This document shows, one piece after another, positions 33,799 to 43,263 of a stretch of DNA of 64,000 nt. The notes under the pieces were generated by a model. It searched no databases and was not told the DNA's origin. It worked only from the letters and a program-made list of their open reading frames with translations. Position 1 is the first letter of the stretch. The number at the start of each line of letters is the position of its first letter. Where the stretch lies: the NCBI GenBank assembly GCA_027563935.2, contig CM050446.2:32491501-32555500 (forward strand). The letters are read 5' to 3'. The DNA is from Costus lasius. Taxonomy: Eukaryota > Streptophyta > Magnoliopsida > Zingiberales > Costaceae. Made by a program: the position numbers and the translations under genes.

Positions 33799-35423
33799 TC
33801 GACCCTGGGACGGTGTTTTATGCTTTTATTGTATGCTCACATGCCATTTGAATTTTTTAAAAAATTGCATATGCGCATGAATTTTTCTAAGCATGAAAAA
33901 TTGTAAATTTTTCGTTCCTAACATCTATTCGATCTCTTTGGTTTTTCGCTTTCTTCACATGGTGGGTTAGACCCATATGTGAGAGGATTAATTTCTCCCC
34001 ACGCATGCAGGATAGTCCTACTGTGTGGGACTTGTCAAAGATTATGGGCATATAGTTGTCCTAATCTTGGCAGGTTAAGAATTGCAAGGGTAGACGGCAA
34101 GCGTGCTTGGAGCATGCATGCGTCACTTGTGGACTCCTGAGAGAAACGAAAAATCCTAGATTTGCGAACGGACGTTGAGGTTGAAAAACATGTTTTCTAA
34201 GAAACTAAAACTGAAGTTTTATGTTTTCATGAGCATATAGAAAAGCATGAGATGATTGTGCATCGTGTTGTGGTCATAGTCAAGCCCCTTGTATGCCTGT
34301 GATGTATTCTGTGTGAGGCCTGCGTGCCTCTTTTTCTTTTTGTTTTGTAAACGCACAAAGAAGATTAAGGGCGCATCCCTCTTGAAGCTTACATCTTGGC
34401 GCATCAACCATGATGGCGCATCTTGCTTGGTGGCGCAAGTAAGGGCTTGGCCGAACCGTAGGGTTCGTGAGCTATCCCTCTTGGCACAAGCATGATGGCG
34501 CATCATGCATGGAGAAGCCATCAATGTCTTGGCCGAACCCTTGGTTTTGCGTGCTATGCATGGAGGACCTTGAAGCCGCACTCGAAGATAAAGCTTGGTG
34601 GTGGCTAGGTTAGGTCTTGTTGGGGCTTGTCACCTAGGTCAAGCATTGAACATCCTTTGGCATGTGATGGTTCAATGTGTTGATTAGGCTATGACCACAT
34701 CGCTTGTTTACTACTTTTGATATCTGTTAAAGCATGCCTGGATGTGTTTTATCATTTTGTTATCACTATAGGATTGCATGCCTGTAATGTTAGACAAAAG
34801 ATAAAACTAAGAGGATGAGACCTCAAAAACCCTCAAAAATAATATCAAGTCTGTAGCCTTCTGACGCGTAGCCCTCGTCAAGCTATCAATCAGTGGTGTT
34901 GTGCACCGTTTCCCACCCTCGTAGGACACACCCACTTACCTTTAGAAGGCGTGTGGTGGCAATGGTTTCCCCAGTCCAGTTAAAACTCTGGGCGTGCCTT
35001 CGCAAGGAAATTGTTGGCCCTAGGCATAACGGTCAGGATAGATTTGACTAGTTTTTCATATGTGCTTGCCACATAATGGAACTCTAGAGGCGGCCTCGAG
35101 AGGTTAGGGTTTTGTGTTGTTCCAGCCCTAGTTGGGCACAAAATGCCTGAACTGTCTTGAAAAGGGGAATTGCCTGGGTGCAATCGGCCGGCGTGCCCAC
35201 CTTAAGAAGCATGGGTCACTTTGTGCATCTCATCCTGCCCTCGTGGGACGCGAAGCCTCATGTGGAATAAGGATCTCATCTCACTAGGAAATCTCGGATT
35301 TCCCAATTGACTTTGTGGGTTGTCAATTCGATTAAAATAGTGGGAGCAATGATTCGAAGTAGTACTAATCTGCTTTCTTGGTTGTTGTAGATCATTTATA
35401 ATCTAAGGCAGCTCTTCAATGAA
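33799..35423 (+). other. Cop2 leader; gag not recognisable
   Basis: This is where a copia gag should start, but no frame longer than about 130 codons and no capsid motif is visible. The first recognisable residues of the polyprotein come after 35424. Either gag was deleted or it decayed. Confidence 0.6.
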
Positions 35424-36018
35424 TTGGTTGAGCTCAACCCTCCCAAAGTAGTCATTCGGTGTGGTGAACCGAAAGGTTTGACCAAGGAACTAAAACTAAA
35501 GATGGAAAGGATCAGGAATAACAGGTGCTATTCATGTGGAGGGCCACCTCACATGTTGAAAGACATGGTGCGACTTCAGAACGAGGAGAAGAGAAGCAGG
35601 GCTTCGTCTTCTGGCTCAGGTATTTATGTTACCGAAGTCAACCTTTCTACCTCTATGTCATGGGTATTGGATACCACATGCGGAGCTCATATTTGTACAA
35701 ATATGCAGGGGCTCAAGAAAAGTAGAGCGGTGCGGCCTGGAGAGATTGACCTACATGTTGGAAACGGAGCACAGGTTGCTGCTGTGGCCGTAGGACTTTT
35801 GACGCTCTCCCTACCTTCTGGACTTCAACTAGAGTTAATTAATTGCTATTATGTACCTTCTCTTACCAAAAACATTGTATCTATTCCTTGCTTGGCAAGG
35901 AAAGTATTTAAATTTAAAATAAAAGACGACTCTTGTTCTTTTTCATTTGCAAATGTGTTTTATGGGAAGGGTACCTTGTGCAATGGATTATATGTCTTGG
36001 ACATGGATAACTCTATAT
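35424..36018 (+). pseudogene. Cop2 gag end and protease, cut by Ath6
   Basis: It reads a damaged zinc knuckle (CYSCGGPPHMLKDM, last Cys lost), then the copia protease: WVLDTTCGAHICTNMQGL. The usual active site here is DTGC or DSGC with the third residue Gly; here it is Thr, so the enzyme is probably dead. LINCYYVPSLTKNIVSI follows, typical of plant copia. The frame runs into the Ath6 duplication (GTAAC, 36019-36023) and resumes after 43263. Confidence 0.88.
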
Positions 36019-36280
36019 GTAACTGATGACACCAAAATTCATAGTATATTTTGTGTCATTTGATGTGTCTTTTTGTGTCATATTTATACTCTTTTGCTTG
36101 TTTTTAAGCCTTATTTGTCAAATATTGCGGGATCTATACTATTTCTTATTTTTGATCATTTTCAGGTTAAAAGTGCTATATTTTGATGGATTTTTAAAGA
36201 TTTGAGCACACTAATGGATTCCGGATGTTGAAACGAAGCTGCCCATCAATTTTCATCAAATTTGGAGCCCATTTGCAAAA

Positions 36281-36545
36281 ATACGGCACTACCATATTTT
36301 CTGGACAATCTGTCACGGTACCGTATTTTGCATCAGACGACAATCAGAAAATACAGCACTGCCGTATACAATTACACGGTACCCGTATTCTTCAGCAATT
36401 TCAACCAGAGAATTCTAGCACAAATACGACACTACCATATTTCTCGGTGAAATTCTCACGGTACTGTATTCTCCATAAAAACTCGACCAAAATACTTTTG
36501 CAAAATACGGCACTGCCATATGAAATCCCACGGTGCCGTATTTTC
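36281..36545. repeat. Palindrome array, Ath6 5' LTR
   Basis: Units alternate AATACGGCACTACCATATT-type and CACGGTACCGTATTTT-type palindromes with about 35-base spacers. Decay is visible in some arms (ACCATA for ACCGTA). Confidence 0.75.
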
Positions 36546-36890
36546 GGAGGATTTTCGTGAGTTTTTCGGGTCCGATTCTTGCGTGGGCCATAACTTTTGA
36601 TCCAAAGGTCCAAATTAAGATCCGAAAGATGTTGCGGACTTGTATTTAAGAGGAGAAGACACAAGAAGTGAAAAAAGGAACTTTGATATAGTATCGAGAG
36701 AGAAATTGACATAATGGAACTTAGGGTTTGGCTTCACGCCGACAGGCGTGGAGGCCACCTCAGGCCGTGATTATTACACTGACGCCTCGCCTGGAGGAGA
36801 GGAGGACGCACCAGAAGTTTCAGAGCGTTTGGAGTCCGATCGGAGGAGAAATCAACAAAACAGCGGTGACAGTGCTGTTCAAAGGCAATT

Positions 36891-36920
36891 ACGGTGCTGT
36901 AATTTCGATTATAGCACCGT
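36891..36920 (+). repeat. Long hairpin with TTCG loop, Ath6 5' LTR
   Basis: ACGGTGCTGTAAT and ATTATAGCACCGT pair over 13 bases (one G-T pair) around TTCG. In the 3' LTR (42309-42338) all 13 pairs are Watson-Crick. UUCG is an unusually stable RNA tetraloop. The position, after the TATA-like site, suggests it is transcribed in the leader. Confidence 0.65.
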
Positions 36921-37331
36921 GTTTTGTAACTTCTACCCTTCTCCTTTGATTTCTGATACTTTGAAACTATGGTTGATTGTAATCTTTCCTTCATGCTAAC
37001 TTAGATCTTCTTTGGGACATGGGGTGTAATCCCCTTAGTTTGTTAATGACTAGAAAATATTGATTTTTGTCAAGTTTAATTTTAATATGATAATTTTACT
37101 TTTGTGATTGATTGTTCTTTAATTCTCTTTAGTTTTATAAATATCAGCATGTTTTAGAGTTTTGCGAAATAGACCGAGAGGTTGATCGTTTGAAATTCGG
37201 AACCCTAGGAATCGTTGAGTTTGGAACTATCGTAAGAGATTAGGTAGTTCTTCGAATTCTGATTTTTAGTGATTTTATTGCCATTTTGAATTTCTAATAC
37301 TTTGGATTGAGTTAATGTGTAGACTTGATTT

Positions 37332-37577
37332 GATCTTGCACGAGAGTGAGGATCGAGTCGTCAGAAAACCATAAGTAAAACCTGTGTTGAGTTTCAGGAT
37401 GCACGAGAGTGATCCTTGAAATTCCACTTGAGATGATTGACTTAGAATTCGGATGCACGAGAGTGATCCTTGAGCTCTTTGTTCAATGATTCACTTATCT
37501 TTAGCATTGAGAATAGATCTTGCACGAGAGTGAGGATCGGTTATCTGCATGATTGTCTGCACAAGAGTGAGACAATA
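37332..37577 (+). repeat. GNRA-type hairpin array, Ath6 5' LTR
   Basis: Five units of g-CAC-GAGA-GTG. Outer arms: GATCTT/AGGATC (37332-37354); TTTCAGGAT/ATCC-TTGAAA with one bulge (37392-37421); GGAT/ATCC (37451-37469); GATCTT/AGGATC (37516-37538); ATTGTCT/AGACAAT (37552-37576). In the last unit the loop is AAGA here and GAGA in the 3' LTR. The matching 3' LTR array is 42751-42995. Confidence 0.75.
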
Positions 37578-37850
37578 CCTTTATGAAGTGAATTAGGTCT
37601 TTATCATAATAGAATTAAACTGACAACCTTTATTTCCTTCTAGTCATTAGAATTAAGGTGGATGAAACCCTAGTCCCAGTTTCTCTCTGATTGTCTTTTT
37701 CGTGTGTTCTCCATCATTGCTTTTCATCATATTCGGTTTGCTTAGCTAGTGAGAATACAACTATTTGGTACTTAACAATAAGGTCTCTGTGGTTCGATAT
37801 TTTTATTACTTCGAAGTATCCGTGCACTTGCGGAGGACACAACAAGTTTT

Positions 37851-37868
37851 TGGCGCCGTTGCCGGGGA
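37851..37868 (+). promoter_or_regulatory. Ath6 primer-binding site (tRNA-Asp)
   Basis: TGGCGCCGTTGCCGGGGA, perfect complement of the tRNA-Asp 3' end, six bases after the LTR. Confidence 0.93.
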
Positions 37869-38117
37869 CCTTAGTTTTGTTAATATCAAAATAGTTGTTA
37901 GTAATGCTAGACTAAGTTTTATTTATTTTTAGTTTTAACTTTGTTTTCTATTTTTGCAGGTTTTGGATTTTCACAGTTGTGACAGAGCTGTGGTATCTAA
38001 AAATTTGTGAATTTGCTTGTGTTTTAGATTTTCTATTTTTTATATATTCTGAAAAAAAATAATTTTTCTAATTGATTTGTGTTGGATAATCTTTCTGTTC
38101 TTAATAGCTTTGAAGAT

Positions 38118-39536
38118 ATGTCTTTTAATCACAACTCATGGGCAACTCAAAGAGGTGAGGTATACATGCCACAAGGTAAGTATGAAAATAATTCATTGAG
38201 CACACTTGAAGATACGTTTAACTCTTATATGCACTCTTTTTATTCTAATAGATGTGATATTTGTGGATCTATTGGTCATTACACTTCTAATTGCCAATTT
38301 TTAAATTCCAATTCATCATGGTATCTAGATGATCAATATGATTCTAGATCTTTTTATGATGATTGCTCAAACTTTACTTCTGAACCATGCTTTGAGGATA
38401 CTGAAAAATCTAGCTTAGAGATTATGTTTGAAAAGTTCATGAAACAAAATGATGATGTGAGTGAGACCCTCAAACAAATCAATTCTAGGTTGGATGACAT
38501 GGTTGCACACAATGAATTTTTAGAAACCCAATTAGCACAACAAGCTTGTTTATTTGAGTTTGATTTGGAAACTGAAGAAGTTGATTTAGAAAATTCCCCC
38601 TCTGATTATGATTGTTTTGAGATTGAGCCTTATGTGAACATTAATGAATCTCACTTTAATTTTGATTATTGTAAAATTGATTCATCTGATAGTTTATTTG
38701 TGGACAAGTTTGAAGAAATTGAAAAATCTCCTTTTGATTTTAGTGATGGTTATGAAATTAATTCTTTTGATGACATATTATTTATGGTTAAATCTGATTC
38801 TTGTAATTCTGAGATTGATTCTTGTGACTCTTCTGATGATGAATTAATTGAGAAAAAATTTGAGGAAATTGAAATTGATAAATCCCCTTTTGATGAAATT
38901 GACTCTTTTGATGAAAATTCTGATCTTGATGGTAAATTGTGTGTAGCTAAATCTAAAGAACTTGAAAAAGGATTGAAAATTGCTGAATTTGATGATTTTG
39001 ACTCTGATGTTGATGATTCTGAAATTGTTGAAAAACATGAGAAAATATATTTTGAAGTGCCACACCCTAATTTTATTGATGATAATTTTGAAATTGACAA
39101 ATTATTAGATTGTGAGCATGAGGAATTTGAAAAGGATTTGAATATTACAAACATAGATGAATCTCACCATGATGATGTTTTGCCCATATCTAATGTTCAC
39201 TCTTTTGATTTATTTGAGAAAGTGTGTTTTATTGAGGAATTTAATGAAAGACATAAAACTTATTTTGATGATCCAATGCTTATATCTTTTGATCAAAGTC
39301 CTATGGCCATTGAAAATATAAATCTAAAGAAAGGACTTATGATTTTGCTCTCTGACAAACATAGGAAAATCATTGAAAATTTTGATTTTGATTTCTGCAT
39401 ATTTAAGAAAGCCACTTTGATTAAGATTTATAAGCAATTCTGGATTTTTGGATTAGTGGCTAAACTTTTTGGACAGAGAAAATGCAGAAAATTGTTTGCT
39501 CTTTACTTTGGTACTGATTCACCTGCTTCACCATGA
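38118..39536 (+). CDS. Zinc-knuckle acidic protein of Ath6 (gag-derived, 472 aa)
   Basis: Intact frame. I take the ATG at 38118, but similarity to gag begins about 13 codons earlier in the same open frame, with no ATG. N-terminal part: MSFNHNSWATQRGEVYMPQG (equivalent to ALNHNQW... in gag), an intact zinc knuckle CDICGSIGHYTSNC, IMFEKFMKQN, and a coiled-coil-like INSRLDDMVAHNEFLETQL. From residue ~140 to ~400 it is strongly acidic, with repeated blocks of the type FD-EIDS-FDD-LF-VKSD. FEIEPYVNIN near residue 170 resembles the integrase-entrance remnant in Ath5 and Ath8. The C-terminus is basic and hydrophobic (FWIFGLVAKLFGQRK). No capsid domain and no enzyme motif. Its role is unknown; nucleic-acid binding by the knuckle is plausible. 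Confidence 0.8.
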   Translation: MSFNHNSWATQRGEVYMPQGKYENNSLSTLEDTFNSYMHSFYSNRCDICGSIGHYTSNCQFLNSNSSWYLDDQYDSRSFYDDCSNFTSEPCFEDTEKSSLEIMFEKFMKQNDDVSETLKQINSRLDDMVAHNEFLETQLAQQACLFEFDLETEEVDLENSPSDYDCFEIEPYVNINESHFNFDYCKIDSSDSLFVDKFEEIEKSPFDFSDGYEINSFDDILFMVKSDSCNSEIDSCDSSDDELIEKKFEEIEIDKSPFDEIDSFDENSDLDGKLCVAKSKELEKGLKIAEFDDFDSDVDDSEIVEKHEKIYFEVPHPNFIDDNFEIDKLLDCEHEEFEKDLNITNIDESHHDDVLPISNVHSFDLFEKVCFIEEFNERHKTYFDDPMLISFDQSPMAIENINLKKGLMILLSDKHRKIIENFDFDFCIFKKATLIKIYKQFWIFGLVAKLFGQRKCRKLFALYFGTDSPASP

Positions 39537-39578
39537 TAACTGAGTTTAGGTCAAGCTATGGACCAAAAATTAGCGCTT

Positions 39579-39596
39579 CTTGGGAGGCAACCCAAG
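39579..39596 (+). repeat. Conserved hairpin after the Ath6 stop
   Basis: CTTGGG/CCCAAG around AGGCAA, 42 bases after the stop. A pyrimidine run ending TTGTTGCAG (39661-39669) follows and could be a splice acceptor. Confidence 0.7.
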
Positions 39597-41368
39597 CACA
39601 CTTTTACTTTGCTTAGTTTCTTTTATTTTAGTTTATTTTTAGAATTAATTTTCCTTTTCTTGTTGCAGGAAAATAAAATTCTTTACGGTTGCACTGCTTT
39701 CCTTGGACACCTGTGGCTTCTTCTCCAGATTTGCAGCACCTCTAGCCACCACTACATCTACCTTTGACATCACTATCTCCAGCCGTCGACACTGGATCAT
39801 ACCACCAGTAGATTCTTATTTCTTTTGCTGCCTCTTATTCAATGATTTTATTTATTTTTGCAGCAGTTCTTTATTATTGACTCTGATTTTTTTTATGCAG
39901 TACTATCTTTTGCATTGGCCGACGATCTCACCTCTATGACTGTATTCTCTAGCAGGCCACTAGAGATTACTCACTCTACTGTCGGCACCATCACCATCAT
40001 TGCTTGTAGCTTTTCAGCTAGCCTCTGTTCCACCTCTACTCGATTCTTTCTACCGGCATCCTCTTTTGGACCATCGATGATATATCTAATTCTTCTTTTA
40101 GAAAATTATTTTTATCATTATTATTTTTAGAGACTATTTTTAGATTGAGCCTTATGTACCTTAAATTTTGCAGGTAAAATTTTCAAAAGGCACATCTTTG
40201 AACCTAACAGCATATGCCCCAACACTGTTTTTGATCTGAGCCTTATGTACTTTGGGTCAGAGCTTGCTATATAGTTTTGTGAATATTGTTTACACTCTCT
40301 TGTATTCATGATTATTTCATATGGTTGCATCTTTGATTTGTTATCACTTTACACCCTTTGCATTGTTTGAGCCTTATGTGATTATATGGACCAATCATGT
40401 TACACTTTTGACTATGATTATATGAGTTTTCATGCTTCACACCTTTTGCATTGAATTAGAAATTTTTTATGGACATGATAGATTGATAAGTTGATGATAT
40501 GTTTTTCTTAGATGGGTAGATTTTTCTACATTGATTATGAAAGTTCATGCTAATGCCTGTGAATGAAGATATACCTATTATGTTGAATTTATTTCTTCAA
40601 TATATATCTACTTGTTGAAATTATCCATTGATTGATGCATATGTGTTGGGTAGGTATGTTGTTTGATGAATGCAATCTAAGAGTGAAACATCTTTCTTAA
40701 ATAAAATGAGCATATGAGTGTAATTTTTGAATTAATGTCAATTGATTAACCTAGTTGGTGTTTGATTTATCTTACTATTTGTTGGGAAGAGGGAATCCAG
40801 GATCCACAAAAATAGTGAGAGACTCCCCTACTTGGCACTGTGTAAAATTGATAGTGGTACCTAAGAGATGGGTTGAAGTCTATATAAAAAAAAAGAGAGA
40901 AAAAGAAAAAGACTCCTCTGCTTGGTACTGTGTAAAATTGACAGTGGTACCTAAGACAAGAGTTGAAGTCTAAAATAAAAAGTATGTATCTATGTGGGTA
41001 TATGCAGAAATAAAAAAAAAAGAGAGGAGCAAGAAAAGAGAGATTCTATGTGGAAAAAGATCTAAGAGACTTTATTCCTGTAAACAAAGGTTTGATAGAT
41101 TTAAACTGAAAATTAGGTGAATTCATGAGACTGAAATTCTTTTCATTATGCGAGTTGCGAAGTTTTATTTAATCAAAGTTGTAGATCTTAAAGCTTAATT
41201 TCAGAGAACGATGTATTTATCTGAAATTTTGTGCAAAAAGTTGGTGGAGTATTTCATGAGTGATTATATTTTAGAAATTTATTTTTCATAAAAGAGCATA
41301 TTTTTCATACCTAGCATTGTTCTTTATTTATTTGCTTGAGGACAAGCAAAGTTTGAGCCTTATGTGTT
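39597..41368 (+). other. Ath6 3' noncoding region
   Basis: No coding potential recognised. It carries two copies of a hairpin (40834-40861 and 40924-40951, GGYACTGTG...CAGTGGTACC) within a ~90-bp duplication, and four copies of GAGCCTTATGT (40147, 40238, 40369, 41355). CTTGAGGACAAGCAAAGTTT precedes the last copy and the 3' LTR, at the polypurine-tract position. Confidence 0.65.
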
Positions 41369-43258
41369 TGATGACACCAAAATTCATAGTATATTTTGTG
41401 TCATTTGATGTGTCTTTTGTGTCATATTTATACTCTTTTGCTTGTTTTTAAGCCTTATTTGTCAAATATTGCGGGATCTACACCATTTCTTATTTTTGAT
41501 CATTTTCAGGTTAAAAGTGCTATATTTTGATGGATTTTTGAAAGATTTGAGCACACTAATGGATTCCGGATGTCGAAACGAAGCTACCCATCAATTTTCA
41601 TCAAATTTGGAGCCCATTTACAAAAATACGGCACTACCGTATTTTCTAGACAATCTGTCTCGGTACCGTATTTTGCATCAGACGACAATCAGAAAATACG
41701 GCACTTCCGTATACAATTACACAGTACCATATTCTTCAGCAATTTCAACCAGAGAATTCTAGCACAAATACAGCACTACCGTATTTCTCGGTGAAATTCT
41801 CACGGTACTGTATTCTCCATAAAAACTTGACCATAATACTTTTGCAAAATACGGCACTGCCATATGAAATCCCACGGTGCCGCATTTCCAGATAATTTTC
41901 TACAAAACCCCAGAGGCAGAAATACGGCACTACCGTATTTTTGAGTAAAACTTCCACGGTGCCGTATTTTCGGAGGATTTTCGTGAGTTTTTCAGGTCCG
42001 ATTCTTGCGTGGGCCATAACTTTTGATCCATAGGTCCACATTAAGATCTGAAAGATGCTTCAGACTCGTCTTTAAGAAGAGAAGACACACGAAGTGAAAG
42101 AAGGAACTTTGATCCAGTATCGAGAGAGAAAATGACAAAACAGCGCTTAGGGTTTGGCTTCATGCCGAGAGGCGTGAAGGCCACCTCAGGCCGTGATTTT
42201 TACACTGACGCCTCGCCTGGAGGACGCACCAGAAGTTTCAGAGCGTTTGGAGTCCGATCGGAGGAGAAATCAACAAAACAGCAGTGACAGCATTGTTCAA
42301 AGGCAATTACGGTGCTGTAATTTCGATTACAGCACCGTGTTTTGTAACTTCTACCCTTCTCCTTTGATTTCTGATACTTTGAAACTATGGTTGATTGTAA
42401 TCTTTCCTTCATGCTAGCTTAGATCTTCTTTTTGGACATGGGGTGTATTCCCCTTAGTTTGTTAATGACTAGAAAATATTGATTTTTGTCAAGTTTAATT
42501 TTAATATGATAATTTTACTTTTGTGATTGATTGTTCTTTAATTCTCTTTAGTTTTATAAATATCAGCATGTTTTAGAGTTTTGCAAAATAGACCGAGAGG
42601 TTGATCGTTTGAAATTCGGAACCCTAGGAATCGTTGAGTTTGGAACTATCGTAAGAGATTAGGTAGTTCTTCGAATTCTGATTTTTAGTGATTTTATTGC
42701 CATTTTGAATTTCTAATACTTTGGATTGAGTTAATGTGTAGACTTGATTTGATCTTGCACGAGAGTGAGGATCGAGTCGTCGGAAAACCATAAGTAAAAC
42801 CTGTGTTGAGTTTCAGGATGCACGAGAGTGATCCTTGAGATTCCACTTGAGATGATTGACTTAGAATTCGGATGCACGAGAGTGATCCTTGAGTTCTTTG
42901 TTCAATGATTCACTTATCTTTAGCATTGAAAATAGATCTTGCACGAGAGTGAGGATCGGTTATCTGCATGATTGTCTGCACGAGAGTGAGACAATGCCTT
43001 TATGAAGTAAATTAGGTCTTTATCATAATAGAATTAAACTGACAACCTTTATTTCCTTCTAGTCATTAGAATTAAGGTGGATGAAACCCTAGTCCCAGTT
43101 TCTCTCTAATTGTCTTTTTCGTGTGTTCTCCATCATTGCTTTTCATCATTCGGTTTTCTTAGCTAGTGAGAATACAACTATTTGGTACTTAACAATAAGG
43201 TCTCTATGGTTCGATATTTTTATTACTTCGAAGTATCCGTGCACTTGCGGACACAACA
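41369..43258 (+). mobile_element. Ath6 3' LTR (1,890 bp)
   Basis: It matches 36024-37844. It has an extra 82 bp at 41883-41964 that is one palindrome pair with spacer. Palindrome array 41625-41970; long hairpin 42309-42338; GNRA-type array 42751-42995. Confidence 0.93.
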
Positions 43259-43263
43259 GTAAC

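Larger units (their letters stand above)
36024..37844 (+). mobile_element. Ath6 5' LTR (1,821 bp)
   Basis: It starts TGATGACACCAAAATTC and ends ACTTGCGGAGGACACAACA. Order: U3 palindrome array (36281-36545), weak TATA-like TGTATTTAAG (36641), GC-rich segment, long hairpin (36891-36920), GNRA-type hairpin array (37332-37577), end. It lacks one 82-bp palindrome unit present in the 3' LTR. Confidence 0.93.
36024..43258 (+). mobile_element. Ath6: complete non-autonomous Athila-like element
   Basis: Perfect duplication GTAAC (36019-36023 and 43259-43263). Termini TGATGACACC and GGACACAACA. LTRs of 1,821 and 1,890 bp, perfect tRNA-Asp PBS, one large reading frame (38118-39536), the conserved hairpin, 3' noncoding region and polypurine-tract position. 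There is no capsid, protease, RT, RNase H or integrase. It is inserted between the protease and integrase of Cop2 and therefore younger than Cop2. Confidence 0.93.

Noticed and set aside
37337..37570. CRISPR-like array of TGCACGAGAGTGA
   Set aside because: Units are short with self-complementary, non-unique flanks and lie in an LTR of a plant retroelement; no cas context and the wrong kind of organism.
38644..38847. Hydrophobic Leu/Ile-rich plus-strand frame suggesting a membrane protein
   Set aside because: It is the +1 shadow of the acidic gene, where Asp/Glu codons read as Leu/Ile.
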